64,000 nt of DNA from Pedobacter westerhofensis (GTDB lineage: Bacteria; Bacteroidota; Bacteroidia; Sphingobacteriales; Sphingobacteriaceae), in NCBI RefSeq assembly GCF_900182595.1, contig NZ_FXTN01000005.1, positions 1-64,000 of the forward strand, read 5' to 3'. A program made the translations under genes and the position numbers. Shown in pieces: positions 25,284 to 35,898 of the stretch (its first letter is position 1; each line of letters opens with the position of its first letter). A model generated the notes under the pieces. It saw only the letters and a list, made by a program, of their open reading frames with translations, was not told the DNA's origin and did no database searches.

Positions 25284-26660
25284 TTATCCCTGGTGCTCTA
25301 CCTCAACGCCTGTTGACATTACGATCAGCGTACCCTGAGAGTATTTCTCGTTATGCTGACTAACATCCAGTCCTTCTTCTTCTTCTTCAGAAGATACGCG
25401 GATTGGCTGAAAGATATTGATGATCTTAAAGATCAGGAATGAAACCACAAAGCTGAAGATTCCAACAATCAGTACACCTTTCAGCTGTGTGAAAAAAAAT
25501 TCAGGATTACCGTAAAACCATCCGTCCACACCTGCAGGGTTAACCGTTTTTGTTGCAAAAACACCCGTAAGCAACATTCCTGCGATACCACCCACACCAT
25601 GACATGGAAATACATCCAGTGTATCATCCAGTGTAGTTTTTTGTTTCCATGAAACAGCAAGGTTTGAAATAATAGCGGCAAGTGCACCGATGAAGATACT
25701 GTGCGGAATTGCAACAAAACCTGCTCCCGGGGTAATCGCCACCAAACCTACAACAGCACCAATACAGAAGCCAAGTACTGAAGGTTTTCTGCCTCTCAGC
25801 ACATCAAAGAACATCCATGAAAGACCGGCAGCACCGGCAGCAATGTTGGTAGTTGCAAAAGCAGATACAGCCAGACTGGTGGATCCCAGTGCAGAACCTG
25901 CATTAAAGCCAAACCATCCAAACCATAATAATCCGGTTCCGATTAGTACATATGGAATATTTGAAGGAGGTATTTCCTGATGCTCCATATGAACTTTCCT
26001 TCTTTTAAGTACAATTGCACCGGCAAGGGCCGCCATACCGGCAGAAATATGTACTACAGTACCACCGGCAAAGTCCAGCACGCCCATTTTAAACAGGATA
26101 CCATCAGGGTGCCAGGTCCAGTGTGCCAGCGGCGAATATACAAACAGGGCAAACAAAACGATAAAAGCAATGTACGACGTAAAACGAATACGTTCAGCCA
26201 CAGCACCTACTACCAGTCCTGGTGTGATGATCGCAAACATCAGCTGGAACAGCGCAAATAAGGTTAATGGAATCGTTGGCGCAAGGCTCCAGGCATGACC
26301 TGAATTTACACCGTCGAAGAACAAATAGGTACCGGGATTTCCGATTAATCCGTGAATAGTATCACCAAAGGCAAGACTAAAGCCTACAGTTACCCAAAGG
26401 ACACTGATCACTCCTGCTGATACAATACTTTTAATCATGGTTGAAAGAACATTCTTTCTGTGAACCATACCACCATAGAAGAAAGCCAACCCTGGTGTCA
26501 TTAAAAATACCAAAGCAGTTGCCACCATGATCCATCCCACATCGGCTGCATTATACTTACCCTCGTCAAAATTAGGGTGCAGAGGTACAAATAAGGCCGC
26601 AATCGCTACAATCGCAAAAATTACGAATGGCACAATCTGCTTAAACTGAATTTTGTTCAT
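25284..26660 (-). CDS. amtB: Ammonium transporter AmtB
   Basis: The 458-residue protein is an Amt/MEP/Rh channel with about 11-12 membrane helices. Recognisable parts are MVATALVFLMTPGLAFFYGGMVHRKNVL in pieces, FAGGTVVHISAGMAALAGA with the pore His, and FPCHGVGGIAGMLLTGVFA with the second pore His. The cytosolic tail (about 415-458) has a glutamate cluster, EEEEEGLDVSQHNEKY, the part that contacts PII proteins in this family. No glnK gene is adjacent, although amtB and glnK are often linked. It has its own terminator and a long upstream gap. Confidence 0.93.
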   Translation of the reverse strand: MNKIQFKQIVPFVIFAIVAIAALFVPLHPNFDEGKYNAADVGWIMVATALVFLMTPGLAFFYGGMVHRKNVLSTMIKSIVSAGVISVLWVTVGFSLAFGDTIHGLIGNPGTYLFFDGVNSGHAWSLAPTIPLTLFALFQLMFAIITPGLVVGAVAERIRFTSYIAFIVLFALFVYSPLAHWTWHPDGILFKMGVLDFAGGTVVHISAGMAALAGAIVLKRRKVHMEHQEIPPSNIPYVLIGTGLLWFGWFGFNAGSALGSTSLAVSAFATTNIAAGAAGLSWMFFDVLRGRKPSVLGFCIGAVVGLVAITPGAGFVAIPHSIFIGALAAIISNLAVSWKQKTTLDDTLDVFPCHGVGGIAGMLLTGVFATKTVNPAGVDGWFYGNPEFFFTQLKGVLIVGIFSFVVSFLIFKIINIFQPIRVSSEEEEEGLDVSQHNEKYSQGTLIVMSTGVEVEHQG

Positions 26661-27095
26661 GAAAATTTGATTTTATAGATTTATAGATAATTTGATAGTC
26701 AACAGTATTAAATTGGATTTAAATTCCATAAAGATAATTATAAACTCCATTTATTCAAAATTTACTCGGTAAATCCTGCGTAATATTGAATAATATTAAA
26801 AAATAACCCAACAAAAATGTAATAATGAAATTCTAAAGAGCTAAAATGCCAATATTTTGAGAAATTATCCAATATTAACATGGAATTAACATAGAAATTG
26901 AATTTTTCTCCCGAATCAGAACATTCAGAGAACGTTAAAAAAGATCAAATGTTATCTTCTGCCGAAACATCTTTCCAGAATTATTTAATCTGAAAGTCAG
27001 CCAGCATCAACAACCTTATGCTCTAAATGAATTGTCCGGCAAACAAAATCCCGAAAAAACACGTTTCATATCTGCTCAACGCATACTCTTCGCAC
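26661..27095. other. 435-bp AT-rich gap between amtB and the SRPBCC gene
   Basis: The gap separates two divergent genes and should hold both promoters. I found no full TTTG-N19-TAnnTTTG on either strand, no sigma-54 type TGGCAC-N5-TTGCA site near amtB, and no RNA gene. Short direct repeats such as TATAGATTTATAGATA sit 20-40 bp before amtB. A longer reading of the SRPBCC gene would begin at 27027. Confidence 0.5.
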
Positions 27096-27578
27096 ATGAA
27101 AGCCTACCATCTTAACTTTACCCAGCGTCTTCCTATCAGCCTTGCCCAGGCATGGGATTTCTTTTCTTCTCCTATGAACCTGGCAAAAATTACCCCTGAG
27201 GAGATGGCTTTTACGGTAACCTCCAGGTTGCAGCCAGATCAAAAGATGTATCCGGGTATGATCATTACTTATAAAGTATCGCCTGTGGCGGGTATTAAGT
27301 TAAACTGGATGACAGAGATTACCCAGGTAGAAGAACATCAGTATTTTATTGACGAACAGCGGTTTGGCCCTTACAAATTCTGGCATCACCAGCACCATTT
27401 TAAGGAGATCCCCGGAGGGGTTGAAATGAATGATATCCTCACTTATGGGTTACCGATGGGTGTGTTCGGAAATATAGCCAACAGCATATTTGTTGCAGCA
27501 AAATTGCAGCAGATATTTAATTTCAGAAAACAAAAGGTGATCGACCTGTTTGGAGATTATACCAATACCGGAACATAG
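27096..27578 (+). CDS. SRPBCC (START-like) family protein
   Basis: The 160-residue product has the ligand-binding SRPBCC fold signature: KAYHLNFTQRLPISLAQAWDFFSSPMNLAKITPEEM in pieces, then GMIITYKVSPVAGIKLNWMTEIT and FIDEQRFGPYKFWHHQHHF. Such proteins bind hydrophobic ligands or act as cyclases; the ligand here is unknown. I chose ATG 27096, since the 23-residue extension from 27027 is not family-like. The 3' end overlaps the end of the opposite radical SAM gene by 22 bp. Confidence 0.82.
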   Translation: MKAYHLNFTQRLPISLAQAWDFFSSPMNLAKITPEEMAFTVTSRLQPDQKMYPGMIITYKVSPVAGIKLNWMTEITQVEEHQYFIDEQRFGPYKFWHHQHHFKEIPGGVEMNDILTYGLPMGVFGNIANSIFVAAKLQQIFNFRKQKVIDLFGDYTNTGT

Positions 27579-28513
27579 GCAGAGCCCTGCACAACACCTC
27601 TTTTTTCAATTTCCCTGTCAATATAAGTTTGGATAGAAGATTTGTTCAGCCCCCAGTTAGGTGCGATCAGCAGGTCCCAGTCTGATATACCAAACAAACG
27701 CTGGATAACGATATCTGGCCTAAGCAAAGGGATCAGTTTGCACAGCAGATCAGTATATTCTTCAAGGCTGAACAATTTAAATGGTTCCTTTTTATATTTC
27801 ACGCCCATGATAGATCCCTCTACAATATGCAAATGGTGAAATTTCACGAATTTGATCTGCGGAAATCTGTTGATCTCATGGATATATCCCAGCATCATAT
27901 CTTCGGTTTCCCAGGGGAAACCAAAAATCGTATGCACGCACAGATCAAGTTTTGTATTTTCAAGTAACTCTACTGCAGCTACAAATTCTGCATGGCTGCA
28001 GCCCCTGTTGATCTGCTCCAGGGTTTCGTCATAGATAGATTCCATTCCCATTTCCAGATCCACATCAAAACGATCGGCGTAACTTTCAAGCAGTGCTACT
28101 TTTTCCGCATCAATGCAATCCGGCCTGGTACCCACAGAAAAACCAACCACATCTTCCGTATTGATAGACAATGCCTCATCATACATCATTTTCAGGTAAT
28201 GTACCGGAGCATAGGTATTGGTGTTTGGCTGAAAATACACAATGAATTTATCGGCCTTATAGAATCCTTTACCGCGCTCCATCCCCTGCTCCAGCTGTTC
28301 GCGGATCGTAGGGAGTTTTCTTGAAAGCTCCGGCGTAAATGAATCAACGTTACAATAGGTACAGCCTCCATAGCCCTTGCTCCCATCGCGGTTCGGGCAG
28401 GTAAACCCGCCGTCAACAATTACTTTGAATACTCTCTGCCCTTTGTACTTCGATTTAAGGTGAGTACCATAATTATTATATCCTTTTATGCCTGAATCTA
28501 GTGGAGTTCCCAA
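27557..28513 (-). CDS. TIGR01212 family radical SAM protein (YhcC type)
   Basis: The 318-residue protein has the radical SAM cysteines in GFTCPNRDGSKGYGGCTYC (spacing Cx11CxxC as in this family), then VYFQPNTNTYAPVHYLKMMYDEAL and VGFSVGTRPDCI. Family members resemble the Elp3/oxygen-independent coproporphyrinogen oxidase-like group; the substrate is not settled. The start codon is TTG at 28513; no ATG lies upstream in frame and the next methionine is far inside. A TATTTTTG box (28530-28537) precedes it by 16 bases, supporting this start. Confidence 0.85.
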   Translation of the reverse strand: MGTPLDSGIKGYNNYGTHLKSKYKGQRVFKVIVDGGFTCPNRDGSKGYGGCTYCNVDSFTPELSRKLPTIREQLEQGMERGKGFYKADKFIVYFQPNTNTYAPVHYLKMMYDEALSINTEDVVGFSVGTRPDCIDAEKVALLESYADRFDVDLEMGMESIYDETLEQINRGCSHAEFVAAVELLENTKLDLCVHTIFGFPWETEDMMLGYIHEINRFPQIKFVKFHHLHIVEGSIMGVKYKKEPFKLFSLEEYTDLLCKLIPLLRPDIVIQRLFGISDWDLLIAPNWGLNKSSIQTYIDREIEKRGVVQGSAYVPVLV

Positions 28514-28529
28514 TTGCTTTTATTTTCCG

Positions 28530-28537
28530 CAAAAATA
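28530..28537 (-). promoter_or_regulatory. -7 box of the TIGR01212 gene (TATTTTTG)
   Basis: TATTTTTG followed by C on the minus strand lies 16 bases before the TTG start, fitting a very short leader. Confidence 0.4.
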
Positions 28538-28543
28538 CACCTT

Positions 28544-29968
28544 TTAATTTATACTTTCTTCTGCGGGCTTAGACAAATAATATATAGGTATACCTAGCAG
28601 CATAATCAGCACGCCCCATCCACAGGTACTAAACCTGGTGATCAGCAAACCTACGCATAGTGCTCCTGCAAGGATAATATAAACGAAAGGTAAAACAGGA
28701 TAGCCAAAGGCTTTATAAGGACGCTCAGCATCGGGCTGTTTCCGGCGCAGGATAAAGATGCCGTAGATGGTGAGGATATAAAATATGATCACAATGATCA
28801 TCACAAAATCAAGCAGGTCGCCATACTTACCGGTAAGGCATAACAGTGATGTCCATATACACTGGATCCATAATGCCCAGCCCGGTACTCCGGCTTTATT
28901 CAGGATTGCGGCTTTCTTAATAAACAGACCGTCCTTTGCCATGGTATAATAAACCCTTGCACCAGCCATAATCAGCCCGTTATTACAGGCAAAAGTACTG
29001 ATCATGATAATCACAGCCATCACCAGCGTACCTGTATTACCAAAAGTATGCTGGGCGGCAGCAACAGCAACCCTGTCAGATTTGGCAAAGGCGATATCAT
29101 TTAATGGCATTACCGAAATATACATCAGGTTAGCCAGAATATAGATCACGGTAACGATCAGCGTTCCGAAGAACAAACTAAGGCCTACATTGCGTTTTGG
29201 ATCCTTAATCTCCCCGGCAATAAAGGTAACACCTACCCAGGCATCACTGGAGAACAGTCCGCCCACCATTGAAGCAGCAATTCCGGCCAGCAAGGCCCCG
29301 CCGCCAATCGAAACCCATGAGGCAGTTCCGGTATCAAAAGCGCGGGTACTCCAGGCGTCTGACCAGTTGGCATTCCAGATATCCGCTTTTGCGCCAAACA
29401 TAAAACCACCAATGATTAGTCCGGCTAATGAAAGGATCTTGATGATCGTCATCGTGGTCTGCAGGATCTTTCCTTCCTTTACGCCGCGGCCGTTGATATA
29501 AGTTAAAAGTATAATAGTTACAATAGATACCAGCTGGGCAGCATTCAGTTTAAAAGAACCAAGGGTATATAAGATATTACTGTCACTCAATGGCTCATAG
29601 AGGTAAGCTGCAAATTTAGAAAAACCCACCCCAACAGCAGCAATGGTACCGGTTTGTATGACTGCGAAAAAACTCCATCCGTACAAAAATGCAATCAGCT
29701 TATTGTATGCTTCTTTCAGATAAACATATTGTCCGCCTGCATTTGGGAACATGGCACTCAGCTCACCATAGCTTACCGCAGCAATCATGGTGATCAGACC
29801 AGATAATACCCAGATCAGAATAAGCCATCCGGCAGATCCTACGTGACGGGTGATATCAGCGCTGACAATAAATATTCCAGAGCCAATCATTGACCCGACA
29901 ACAAGCATTGTCCCGTCTAAAAGTCCAAGTTCTCTTTTGAAGGACGCATCCTGATTTTCGTTGTTCAT
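28544..29968 (-). CDS. APC family amino acid permease
   Basis: The 474-residue protein has about 12 membrane helices. The family opening is LGLLDGTMLVVGSMIGSGIFIVSADI, with the helix-breaking GSGIF substrate site, and AAVSYGELSAMFPNAGGQYVYLKEAY follows. This is closest to the LAT/SteT-like branch (polar or aromatic amino acid exchangers). The C-terminal RKQPDAERPYKAFGYPVLPF is the typical final loop. The substrate is not deducible. It lies 30 bp upstream of the TIGR01212 gene on the same strand. Confidence 0.87.
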   Translation of the reverse strand: MNNENQDASFKRELGLLDGTMLVVGSMIGSGIFIVSADITRHVGSAGWLILIWVLSGLITMIAAVSYGELSAMFPNAGGQYVYLKEAYNKLIAFLYGWSFFAVIQTGTIAAVGVGFSKFAAYLYEPLSDSNILYTLGSFKLNAAQLVSIVTIILLTYINGRGVKEGKILQTTMTIIKILSLAGLIIGGFMFGAKADIWNANWSDAWSTRAFDTGTASWVSIGGGALLAGIAASMVGGLFSSDAWVGVTFIAGEIKDPKRNVGLSLFFGTLIVTVIYILANLMYISVMPLNDIAFAKSDRVAVAAAQHTFGNTGTLVMAVIIMISTFACNNGLIMAGARVYYTMAKDGLFIKKAAILNKAGVPGWALWIQCIWTSLLCLTGKYGDLLDFVMIIVIIFYILTIYGIFILRRKQPDAERPYKAFGYPVLPFVYIILAGALCVGLLITRFSTCGWGVLIMLLGIPIYYLSKPAEESIN

Positions 29969-30172
29969 ACAGTCATTTTATTTTAATGAATTAATTAATC
30001 TCTGTTTTTTAAACGCTAAGATAACAAACCATAAACATTTCGCAATTATTCATTTATACCCAAATCTGGTGATCCGATATAACTATGATTAATTTTGAGA
30101 ATCACAGAATTCTCCTTATTTTGTATAAAGGCATCCGTATGCCTGTTCTGTGCAACCAAATATAAACAACAT

Positions 30173-32428
30173 ATGAATTTTTTACAGCAAAACTTAATTA
30201 ACATTATCCCCATATTTGGGGGTATCGGAATTCTGGTGATGATCTTCCAGAGCGCCTGGGTAACGAGACAGGACGCGGGCGACAAAAACATGTCTGAGCT
30301 GGCAGGCTACATCGCCGATGGTGCCATGGCCTTTCTCAAAGCAGAGTGGAAAGTATTGAGTTATTTCGTGATTATCGCCGGTATATTACTTGCCTGGTCC
30401 GGAACCCTGCAGGGAAGCGCTGCCGCCCCCATCCATTCCAGTCCGGTGATCGCCATTGCCTTTTTAATCGGCGCCGTCTTTTCTGCTTTCGCAGGATATA
30501 TAGGTATGCGAATCGCAACCAAAGCCAACGTACGAACGACACAGGCCGCCAGAACAAGCCTGGCCCGGGCGCTTAAGGTTTCTTTCAGGGGAGGCACGGT
30601 AATGGGCTTCGGCGTTGCCGGACTGGCCATCCTTGGACTGGGCGGACTCTTTATTGTCCTCTACCATACTTTCGTTCATCCCGGAACAGCAGCATCTTCC
30701 GCAGAGTTAAAAAAAACGATTGAAGTACTGGCGGGTTTTTCACTGGGCGCTGAGAGCATTGCCCTGTTTGCGCGTGTTGGCGGAGGTATCTATACCAAGG
30801 CCGCGGATGTAGGGGCAGATCTGGTGGGTAAAGTTGAAGCAGGCATTCCTGAAGACGACGTAAGGAATCCCGCCACAATTGCTGATAACGTAGGCGATAA
30901 TGTAGGTGACGTGGCGGGGATGGGTGCGGATTTATTTGGGTCATACGTGGCCACTATTCTTGCAACGATGGTATTGGGGCAGGAGATCGTTTCGGCCGAC
31001 CAGTTTGGAGGCATGGCCCCTGTGCTGCTGCCAATGCTCATTGCCGGACTGGGATTAATCTTTTCGATTATCGCCTCCCTGTTTGTGAAGATCGGTAAAG
31101 ATACTGACAGTGTGCAGCGTGCCCTCAACCTTGGCAACTGGCTCTCTATTTTGCTGACGGCCATTGCATCCTATTTTGCGGTGAAATGGCTCTTGCCACC
31201 GGCAATGTCTATCAGGGGCTTTCAGTTTAACGCCATGTCTGTTTACCACTCTATCCTGGTAGGGCTGGCCGTTGGCACACTGATGAGCCTCATTACAGAA
31301 TATTATACCGCAATGGGCAACCGCCCGGTACAATCTATCATTCGTCAATCTTCAACCGGGCATGCCACCAATATTATCGGTGGATTATCTGTGGGGATGG
31401 AATCTACGGTTCTTCCTATTCTTGTGCTGGCAGCAGGAATTTATGGTTCGTATTATTTTGCAGGTTTCTATGGTGTGGCTATTGCCGCGGCAGGAATGAT
31501 GGCCACAACAGCGATGCAGCTGGCGATTGATGCTTTTGGCCCTATTGCAGATAATGCCGGCGGTATTGCCGAAATGAGCGGGTTGCCAAAAGAAGTAAGA
31601 GAGCGTACAGACATACTCGATGCCGTAGGCAATACCACTGCTGCTACAGGTAAAGGCTTTGCAATTGCATCAGCCGCACTCACCTCACTGGCGCTGTTCG
31701 CGGCTTTTGCAGGCATCTCTGGTATTACTTCCATAGACATTTATAAGGCTAATGTGCTTGCCGGCCTATTTGTGGGCGGTATGATCCCCTTCATCTTTTC
31801 TTCCCTGTGTATCTCCGCTGTTGGCCGCGCTGCCATGGCCATGGTACAGGAAGTAAGGCGTCAGTTTAAAGAAATTCCGGGCATCATGGAATACAAGGCA
31901 AAACCTGAATACGAGAAATGCGTAGCCATATCCACGGAGGCCTCCATCCGGGAGATGATGCTTCCGGGGGCTATTGCGCTGACCGTTCCACTGATTGTAG
32001 GCTTTACCTTTGGTGCAGAAGTACTGGGAGGCTTACTGGCAGGCGTAACAGTTTCCGGTGTGCTGATGGGCATATTTCAGTCTAACGCCGGCGGTGCCTG
32101 GGACAATGCCAAGAAATCCTTTGAAAAAGGAGTACTCATTAATGGAGTAATGGAATATAAAGGTTCAGATCCGCACAAGGCTTCGGTTACTGGTGATACC
32201 GTAGGTGACCCCTTTAAAGATACCTCCGGACCATCAATGAATATACTGATAAAGCTAATGTCTATCGTTTCACTAGTCATTGCACCCCACATTGCTGTTG
32301 GAATTAGCAATAATTTGACAACGGAAATTAAAAAAGAGATAAAAATCATTAAGTCTGCCGGTGCAAATGGTAAAATACTGTTAGACACTGTTAAAAATAC
32401 CAGTGACACTCTGGTAAATAACCAATAA
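30173..32428 (+). CDS. hppA: Membrane-bound ion-pumping pyrophosphatase
   Basis: This pump couples pyrophosphate hydrolysis to H+ or Na+ export. The 751-residue protein has about 16 membrane helices and the active-site loops [35 protein letters not shown] and [28 protein letters not shown] carries Ala at the position that marks the K+-dependent subfamily. I chose ATG 30173 ([17 protein letters not shown]); the longer frame starts with TTG. Ion specificity (Na+ or H+) cannot be read reliably here. It is followed by a strong terminator. Confidence 0.93.
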   Translation: MNFLQQNLINIIPIFGGIGILVMIFQSAWVTRQDAGDKNMSELAGYIADGAMAFLKAEWKVLSYFVIIAGILLAWSGTLQGSAAAPIHSSPVIAIAFLIGAVFSAFAGYIGMRIATKANVRTTQAARTSLARALKVSFRGGTVMGFGVAGLAILGLGGLFIVLYHTFVHPGTAASSAELKKTIEVLAGFSLGAESIALFARVGGGIYTKAADVGADLVGKVEAGIPEDDVRNPATIADNVGDNVGDVAGMGADLFGSYVATILATMVLGQEIVSADQFGGMAPVLLPMLIAGLGLIFSIIASLFVKIGKDTDSVQRALNLGNWLSILLTAIASYFAVKWLLPPAMSIRGFQFNAMSVYHSILVGLAVGTLMSLITEYYTAMGNRPVQSIIRQSSTGHATNIIGGLSVGMESTVLPILVLAAGIYGSYYFAGFYGVAIAAAGMMATTAMQLAIDAFGPIADNAGGIAEMSGLPKEVRERTDILDAVGNTTAATGKGFAIASAALTSLALFAAFAGISGITSIDIYKANVLAGLFVGGMIPFIFSSLCISAVGRAAMAMVQEVRRQFKEIPGIMEYKAKPEYEKCVAISTEASIREMMLPGAIALTVPLIVGFTFGAEVLGGLLAGVTVSGVLMGIFQSNAGGAWDNAKKSFEKGVLINGVMEYKGSDPHKASVTGDTVGDPFKDTSGPSMNILIKLMSIVSLVIAPHIAVGISNNLTTEIKKEIKIIKSAGANGKILLDTVKNTSDTLVNNQ

Positions 32429-32449
32429 ATGCTTATCATTGTTCTGAAT

Positions 32450-32485
32450 AAAAGGGATTTCCAAAGAAAATCCCTTTTATTTTTA
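32450..32485 (+). terminator. Terminator after hppA
   Basis: AAAAGGGATTT (32450-32460) pairs perfectly with AAATCCCTTTT (32468-32478) across a 7-nt loop, followed by T-rich sequence. Confidence 0.8.
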
Positions 32486-32560
32486 ATTTTTTTTTAATTA
32501 GGTTTGGAATTGAATTCAATTATATCACAAATAAAAAAACTTAACACTTTAAACTAACTT

Positions 32561-34069
32561 ATGCTTTTTAAAAAATCTATTCCACAATTACTGGCTGAGG
32601 CGAATGAGAGTGGTGAGGGCACGCTGGTCCGTTCCTTATCCAGTTTCAATTTAGTTGCCCTGGGCGTTGGTGCTATTATCGGTGCTGGATTATTCTCCCT
32701 TACAGGCATAGCAGCAGCAGATAACGCTGGTCCTGCCGTAATTCTCTCATTTATTGTCGCAGCGGTGGGTTGTGGTTTTGCCGGACTTTGTTACGCGGAA
32801 TTTGCCTCTATGATTCCTGTAGCAGGTAGTGCTTATACGTATTCTTATGCCACCATGGGCGAGTTCATGGCCTGGATCATTGGATGGGATTTAGTTTTGG
32901 AATATGCTTTGGGTGCAGCAACTGTTGCAGCCAGCTGGTCACAATACTTTTCGCAATTCATTGAAGGATTTGGTGTACATTTCCCTACCACGCTTTTGCA
33001 TGGCCCATGGGACAAGATAGATGTTGCAGGCCAGATGGTCAATGCAGGTGGTATCATCAATTTACCTGCAATAGTCATTGTTTGTTTACTGTCCCTTTTA
33101 TTGATGAAAGGTACCGGAGAATCTTCAGCAGTAAATAACGTACTTGTAATTGTTAAAGTTGCCGTTGTACTTGTATTTATCGCATTGGGATGGGCATTTA
33201 TCAACCCTGCAAATCATCATCCTTTCATTCCTGTAAACTTAGGTGAAGAGGCTGTAAAATCAGGTACCAAAGGTTTCTTTGAGTTCTTTGCCAGCGATGA
33301 TTTCGGTCATTTTGGTATCAGTGGTATCCTTCGTGGTGCCGCAGTTGTATTTTTCGCTTTCATTGGTTTTGATGCCGTAAGTACTGCAGCGCAGGAAGCT
33401 AAAAACCCACAAAAAGGAATGCCTATCGGAATCATTGGTTCACTTGTAGTATGTACTTTATTATATGTGCTGTTCTCTTATGTAATGACAGGTTTAGAAA
33501 ACTACACCAAATTTGCCGGTGATGCCAAACCTGTTGCTACGGCATTTGCACAAACAGGATATACCTTCTTAAATAAGTTCCTGATCGTTGCCATTCTTGC
33601 AGGTTACACATCAGTAATACTGGTGATGCTGCTTGGCCAGAGCCGTGTGTTTTACAGCATGAGTAAAGACGGATTGTTGCCTAAAATTTTCTCAGACCTT
33701 CACCCTAAAAACCAGACTCCTTACAAAACCAATTTAATGTTTATGGTTTTCGTAAGTATCTTCGCCGGATTTGTACCGGTTTCAGACCTGGGACATATGG
33801 TGAGTATCGGTACATTATTTGCGTTCTCACTGGTTTGTATCGGCGTATTGATCCTCAGAAAAACAGATCCTCAGCTGGACAGGCCTTTCCGCACACCATG
33901 GGTACCTGTAGTACCAATTTTAGGAATTCTTGTTTGTGTAATGATGATGGCTTCCTTACCTCTTGCGAGCTGGGGACGTTTAGCGGTCTGGATGGCATTG
34001 GGTATCATTATCTATTACGCATACAGTAAGAAAAACAGTAAAATCAGAAAAGAGTATCAGGGAAACTAA
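32561..34069 (+). CDS. APC family amino acid permease (cationic amino acid transporter type)
   Basis: The 502-residue protein has about 12-13 membrane helices. It opens with a soluble SIPQLLAEA and then FNLVALGVGAIIGAGLFSLTG, the GAGLF substrate-binding break. It continues with CYAEFASMIPVAGSAYTYSYATMGEFMAWIIGWDL in pieces, AFIGFDAVSTAAQEAKNPQKGMP, and RPFRTPWVPVVPILGI. This is the CAT/YfnA-like branch. It is paralogous to the permease at 58679-60628, which shares the same motifs. Substrate is unknown. Terminators lie on both sides, so it is monocistronic. Confidence 0.88.
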   Translation: MLFKKSIPQLLAEANESGEGTLVRSLSSFNLVALGVGAIIGAGLFSLTGIAAADNAGPAVILSFIVAAVGCGFAGLCYAEFASMIPVAGSAYTYSYATMGEFMAWIIGWDLVLEYALGAATVAASWSQYFSQFIEGFGVHFPTTLLHGPWDKIDVAGQMVNAGGIINLPAIVIVCLLSLLLMKGTGESSAVNNVLVIVKVAVVLVFIALGWAFINPANHHPFIPVNLGEEAVKSGTKGFFEFFASDDFGHFGISGILRGAAVVFFAFIGFDAVSTAAQEAKNPQKGMPIGIIGSLVVCTLLYVLFSYVMTGLENYTKFAGDAKPVATAFAQTGYTFLNKFLIVAILAGYTSVILVMLLGQSRVFYSMSKDGLLPKIFSDLHPKNQTPYKTNLMFMVFVSIFAGFVPVSDLGHMVSIGTLFAFSLVCIGVLILRKTDPQLDRPFRTPWVPVVPILGILVCVMMMASLPLASWGRLAVWMALGIIIYYAYSKKNSKIRKEYQGN

Positions 34070-34101
34070 TCCAGCCAACTGATTATCTTCTGCAATAAAA
34101 A

Positions 34102-34128
34102 AAAGGCCACTCGTTGAGTGGCTTTTTT
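34102..34128 (+). terminator. Terminator after the CAT-type permease
   Basis: GCCACTC and GAGTGGC form a GC-rich stem with a 3-nt loop, with an A run before it and TTTTTT after it (34123-34128). Confidence 0.85.
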
Positions 34129-34166
34129 AGTTAATTCCTTATACATTTACATTAAAACCAACGCTC

Positions 34167-34733
34167 ATGGAATTCAATTTCAGCCAAATCTTATCCACCT
34201 CAATGGTGCTTTTTGCAATCATTGATATTTTAGGAGCCATTCCGGTAGTGATCCAGCTGCGCAGAAAGGCAGGCCATATTGAATCCGAGAAGGCAACGCT
34301 GGTAGCTACAATACTGATGATCACCTTTCTCTTCGCCGGAGAAACCTTACTAAAGGTGATCGGACTTGACGTAGAGTCGTTTGCCATTGCAGGTTCCCTG
34401 GTGATCTTTTGTATTGCAATGGAGATGGTACTGGGCTTAACGATTTTCAATGAAGAAGCGCCGGAAACAGTTTCTATTGTTCCGCTTGCTTTCCCGCTGA
34501 TTGCAGGTGCAGGTACGATGACTACCCTGCTTTCACTAAAAACAGAATATGCCACCCAAAACATCCTGGTAGGGATCGTGATGAATATGATATTCGTATA
34601 CATCGTGTTAAAAAACACGGAGCGCCTGGAAAAACTCTTCGGTAAATCAGGACTAAATGTTTTAAGAAAAGCTTTCGGCGTGATCCTGCTTGCTATAGCG
34701 ATTAAACTATTCAGGAACAATACCGGATTGTAA
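34167..34733 (+). CDS. MarC/NAAT family integral membrane protein
   Basis: The 188-residue protein has six predicted membrane helices and the family motifs FAIIDILGAIPVVIQL near the N terminus, SFAIAGSLVIFCIAMEMVLG, and VPLAFPLIAGAGTMTTLLSL. MarC proteins were once linked to multiple antibiotic resistance, but that role was not upheld, and the transported compound is unclear. The gene ends 1 bp before the end of the opposite RsmB-like gene. Confidence 0.85.
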   Translation: MEFNFSQILSTSMVLFAIIDILGAIPVVIQLRRKAGHIESEKATLVATILMITFLFAGETLLKVIGLDVESFAIAGSLVIFCIAMEMVLGLTIFNEEAPETVSIVPLAFPLIAGAGTMTTLLSLKTEYATQNILVGIVMNMIFVYIVLKNTERLEKLFGKSGLNVLRKAFGVILLAIAIKLFRNNTGL

Positions 34734-34734
34734 A

Positions 34735-35898
34735 TTATTCCTTAATCAGCCTGGCAATAAACATCGTATCTGCCTTATCATTGTAACCCCTGATGCTCTG
34801 CATACTTTCAAGCTTTAGTGCCTGTGTGGCCAGCAGGTGTTCAATTACCTCTTCATTTTCTTTCTTAAACACTGAACAGGTAATATAAATCAGCGCCTTT
34901 CCGGGTTTAAGATATTTCACCACGCGTGTTCCGATATTCTTTTGCAGGCCGGAGAAGAAGTCAATTTTATGTTCCTCAAAATGATAGAGCATTTCGGGCG
35001 TGCGCCCCCATGTTCCTGATCCCGAGCAGGGAGCATCAAGGATGATCCCGTCAAAAGCATAATCATGAAGGTCCTGTTCATTGTTCTGCAGCAGGTCCAG
35101 CACTTTTTTCTGATATTTTCTGATGCCGGCAGCCTGAAAGCGCTCATCAAGGTTATGCAGGCTGTTTTCCCTTACGTCACTTACCAGCAGCTGTACCTTT
35201 GGCTCAATATCGTGCAGCAGCAGAGACTTCCCTCCTGATGCAGCGCAGCAGTCCCACCAGTACTCGTAAGGTTTTGGAAGGAAGTATTCCCCTGTCCTTT
35301 GCGAAGACAGGTCCTGCACCTGATAATACTTGTTATCCGGCAGCAGTTTTTCCAGTTTAGAGCCATTGGGCAGCGCCAGTGTTTTATTGCTGATCACTTT
35401 TACCTCAACTTCTTCCTTTGCCAGTAAATCCAGAAAAGATTGCTGCTGATCTTCTTTTACCCTCAGGAACAGATCAGGCTGGATAAAGAAAGACTGCAGA
35501 AAATCACCTTTAACAATTCCTTCAGAAAGTGCTGCCGTAAAAGGAAAAACGTCTTCAAGGTTAAAGTCGGGGTAAGCATCTTTTACCAATGCGATCTTGG
35601 CCTGCACAGGTAACAGCAGCTGATCGCTCAATTGCGGCAGGTAATGGCTGATGACCATACTCTCCGTTTGATTACACAGAAAATCGGCAACCGCCAGTCT
35701 CAATAAAGATTCTTCTTTTTTGAGCGCCTTCCCCAGCCTGAAATAGCTGTACAGATATCGGGTAGTCCAGCGCCTGTCTGAAGAACCCATCTGTTTGTGC
35801 TGCTTAAAATAGGTAAATAAAAACCTGTGCAGGGGAAGCACCCCATCGTATTGCTCAAAAGCCTGTTCAAAGGCGCGAACCTGATATTCTAATTTCAT
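34735..35898 (-). CDS. RsmB/NOP-type RNA m5C methyltransferase family protein
   Basis: The 387-residue protein has an N-terminal helical region (1 to about 150) and a C-terminal SAM-binding Rossmann domain with WDCCAASGGKSLLL (motif I), DAPCSGSGTWGR (motif IV with its Cys) and YITCSVFKKENEEVIEHLL (motif VI with the second Cys). These two cysteines define RNA m5C methyltransferases; the target is probably rRNA, as for RsmB. It overlaps the upstream lipoprotein gene by 4 bp (ATGA), so they share a transcript. Confidence 0.87.
   Translation of the reverse strand: MKLEYQVRAFEQAFEQYDGVLPLHRFLFTYFKQHKQMGSSDRRWTTRYLYSYFRLGKALKKEESLLRLAVADFLCNQTESMVISHYLPQLSDQLLLPVQAKIALVKDAYPDFNLEDVFPFTAALSEGIVKGDFLQSFFIQPDLFLRVKEDQQQSFLDLLAKEEVEVKVISNKTLALPNGSKLEKLLPDNKYYQVQDLSSQRTGEYFLPKPYEYWWDCCAASGGKSLLLHDIEPKVQLLVSDVRENSLHNLDERFQAAGIRKYQKKVLDLLQNNEQDLHDYAFDGIILDAPCSGSGTWGRTPEMLYHFEEHKIDFFSGLQKNIGTRVVKYLKPGKALIYITCSVFKKENEEVIEHLLATQALKLESMQSIRGYNDKADTMFIARLIKE

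Noticed and set aside
26661..27095. Sigma-54 promoter or glnK gene for nitrogen control beside amtB
   Set aside because: No TGGCAC-N5-TTGCA site and no PII-like frame was found in the gap.
30095..30172. N-terminal extension of hppA
   Set aside because: It begins with TTG and adds a Cys-rich stretch not seen in the family; ATG 30173 is used.
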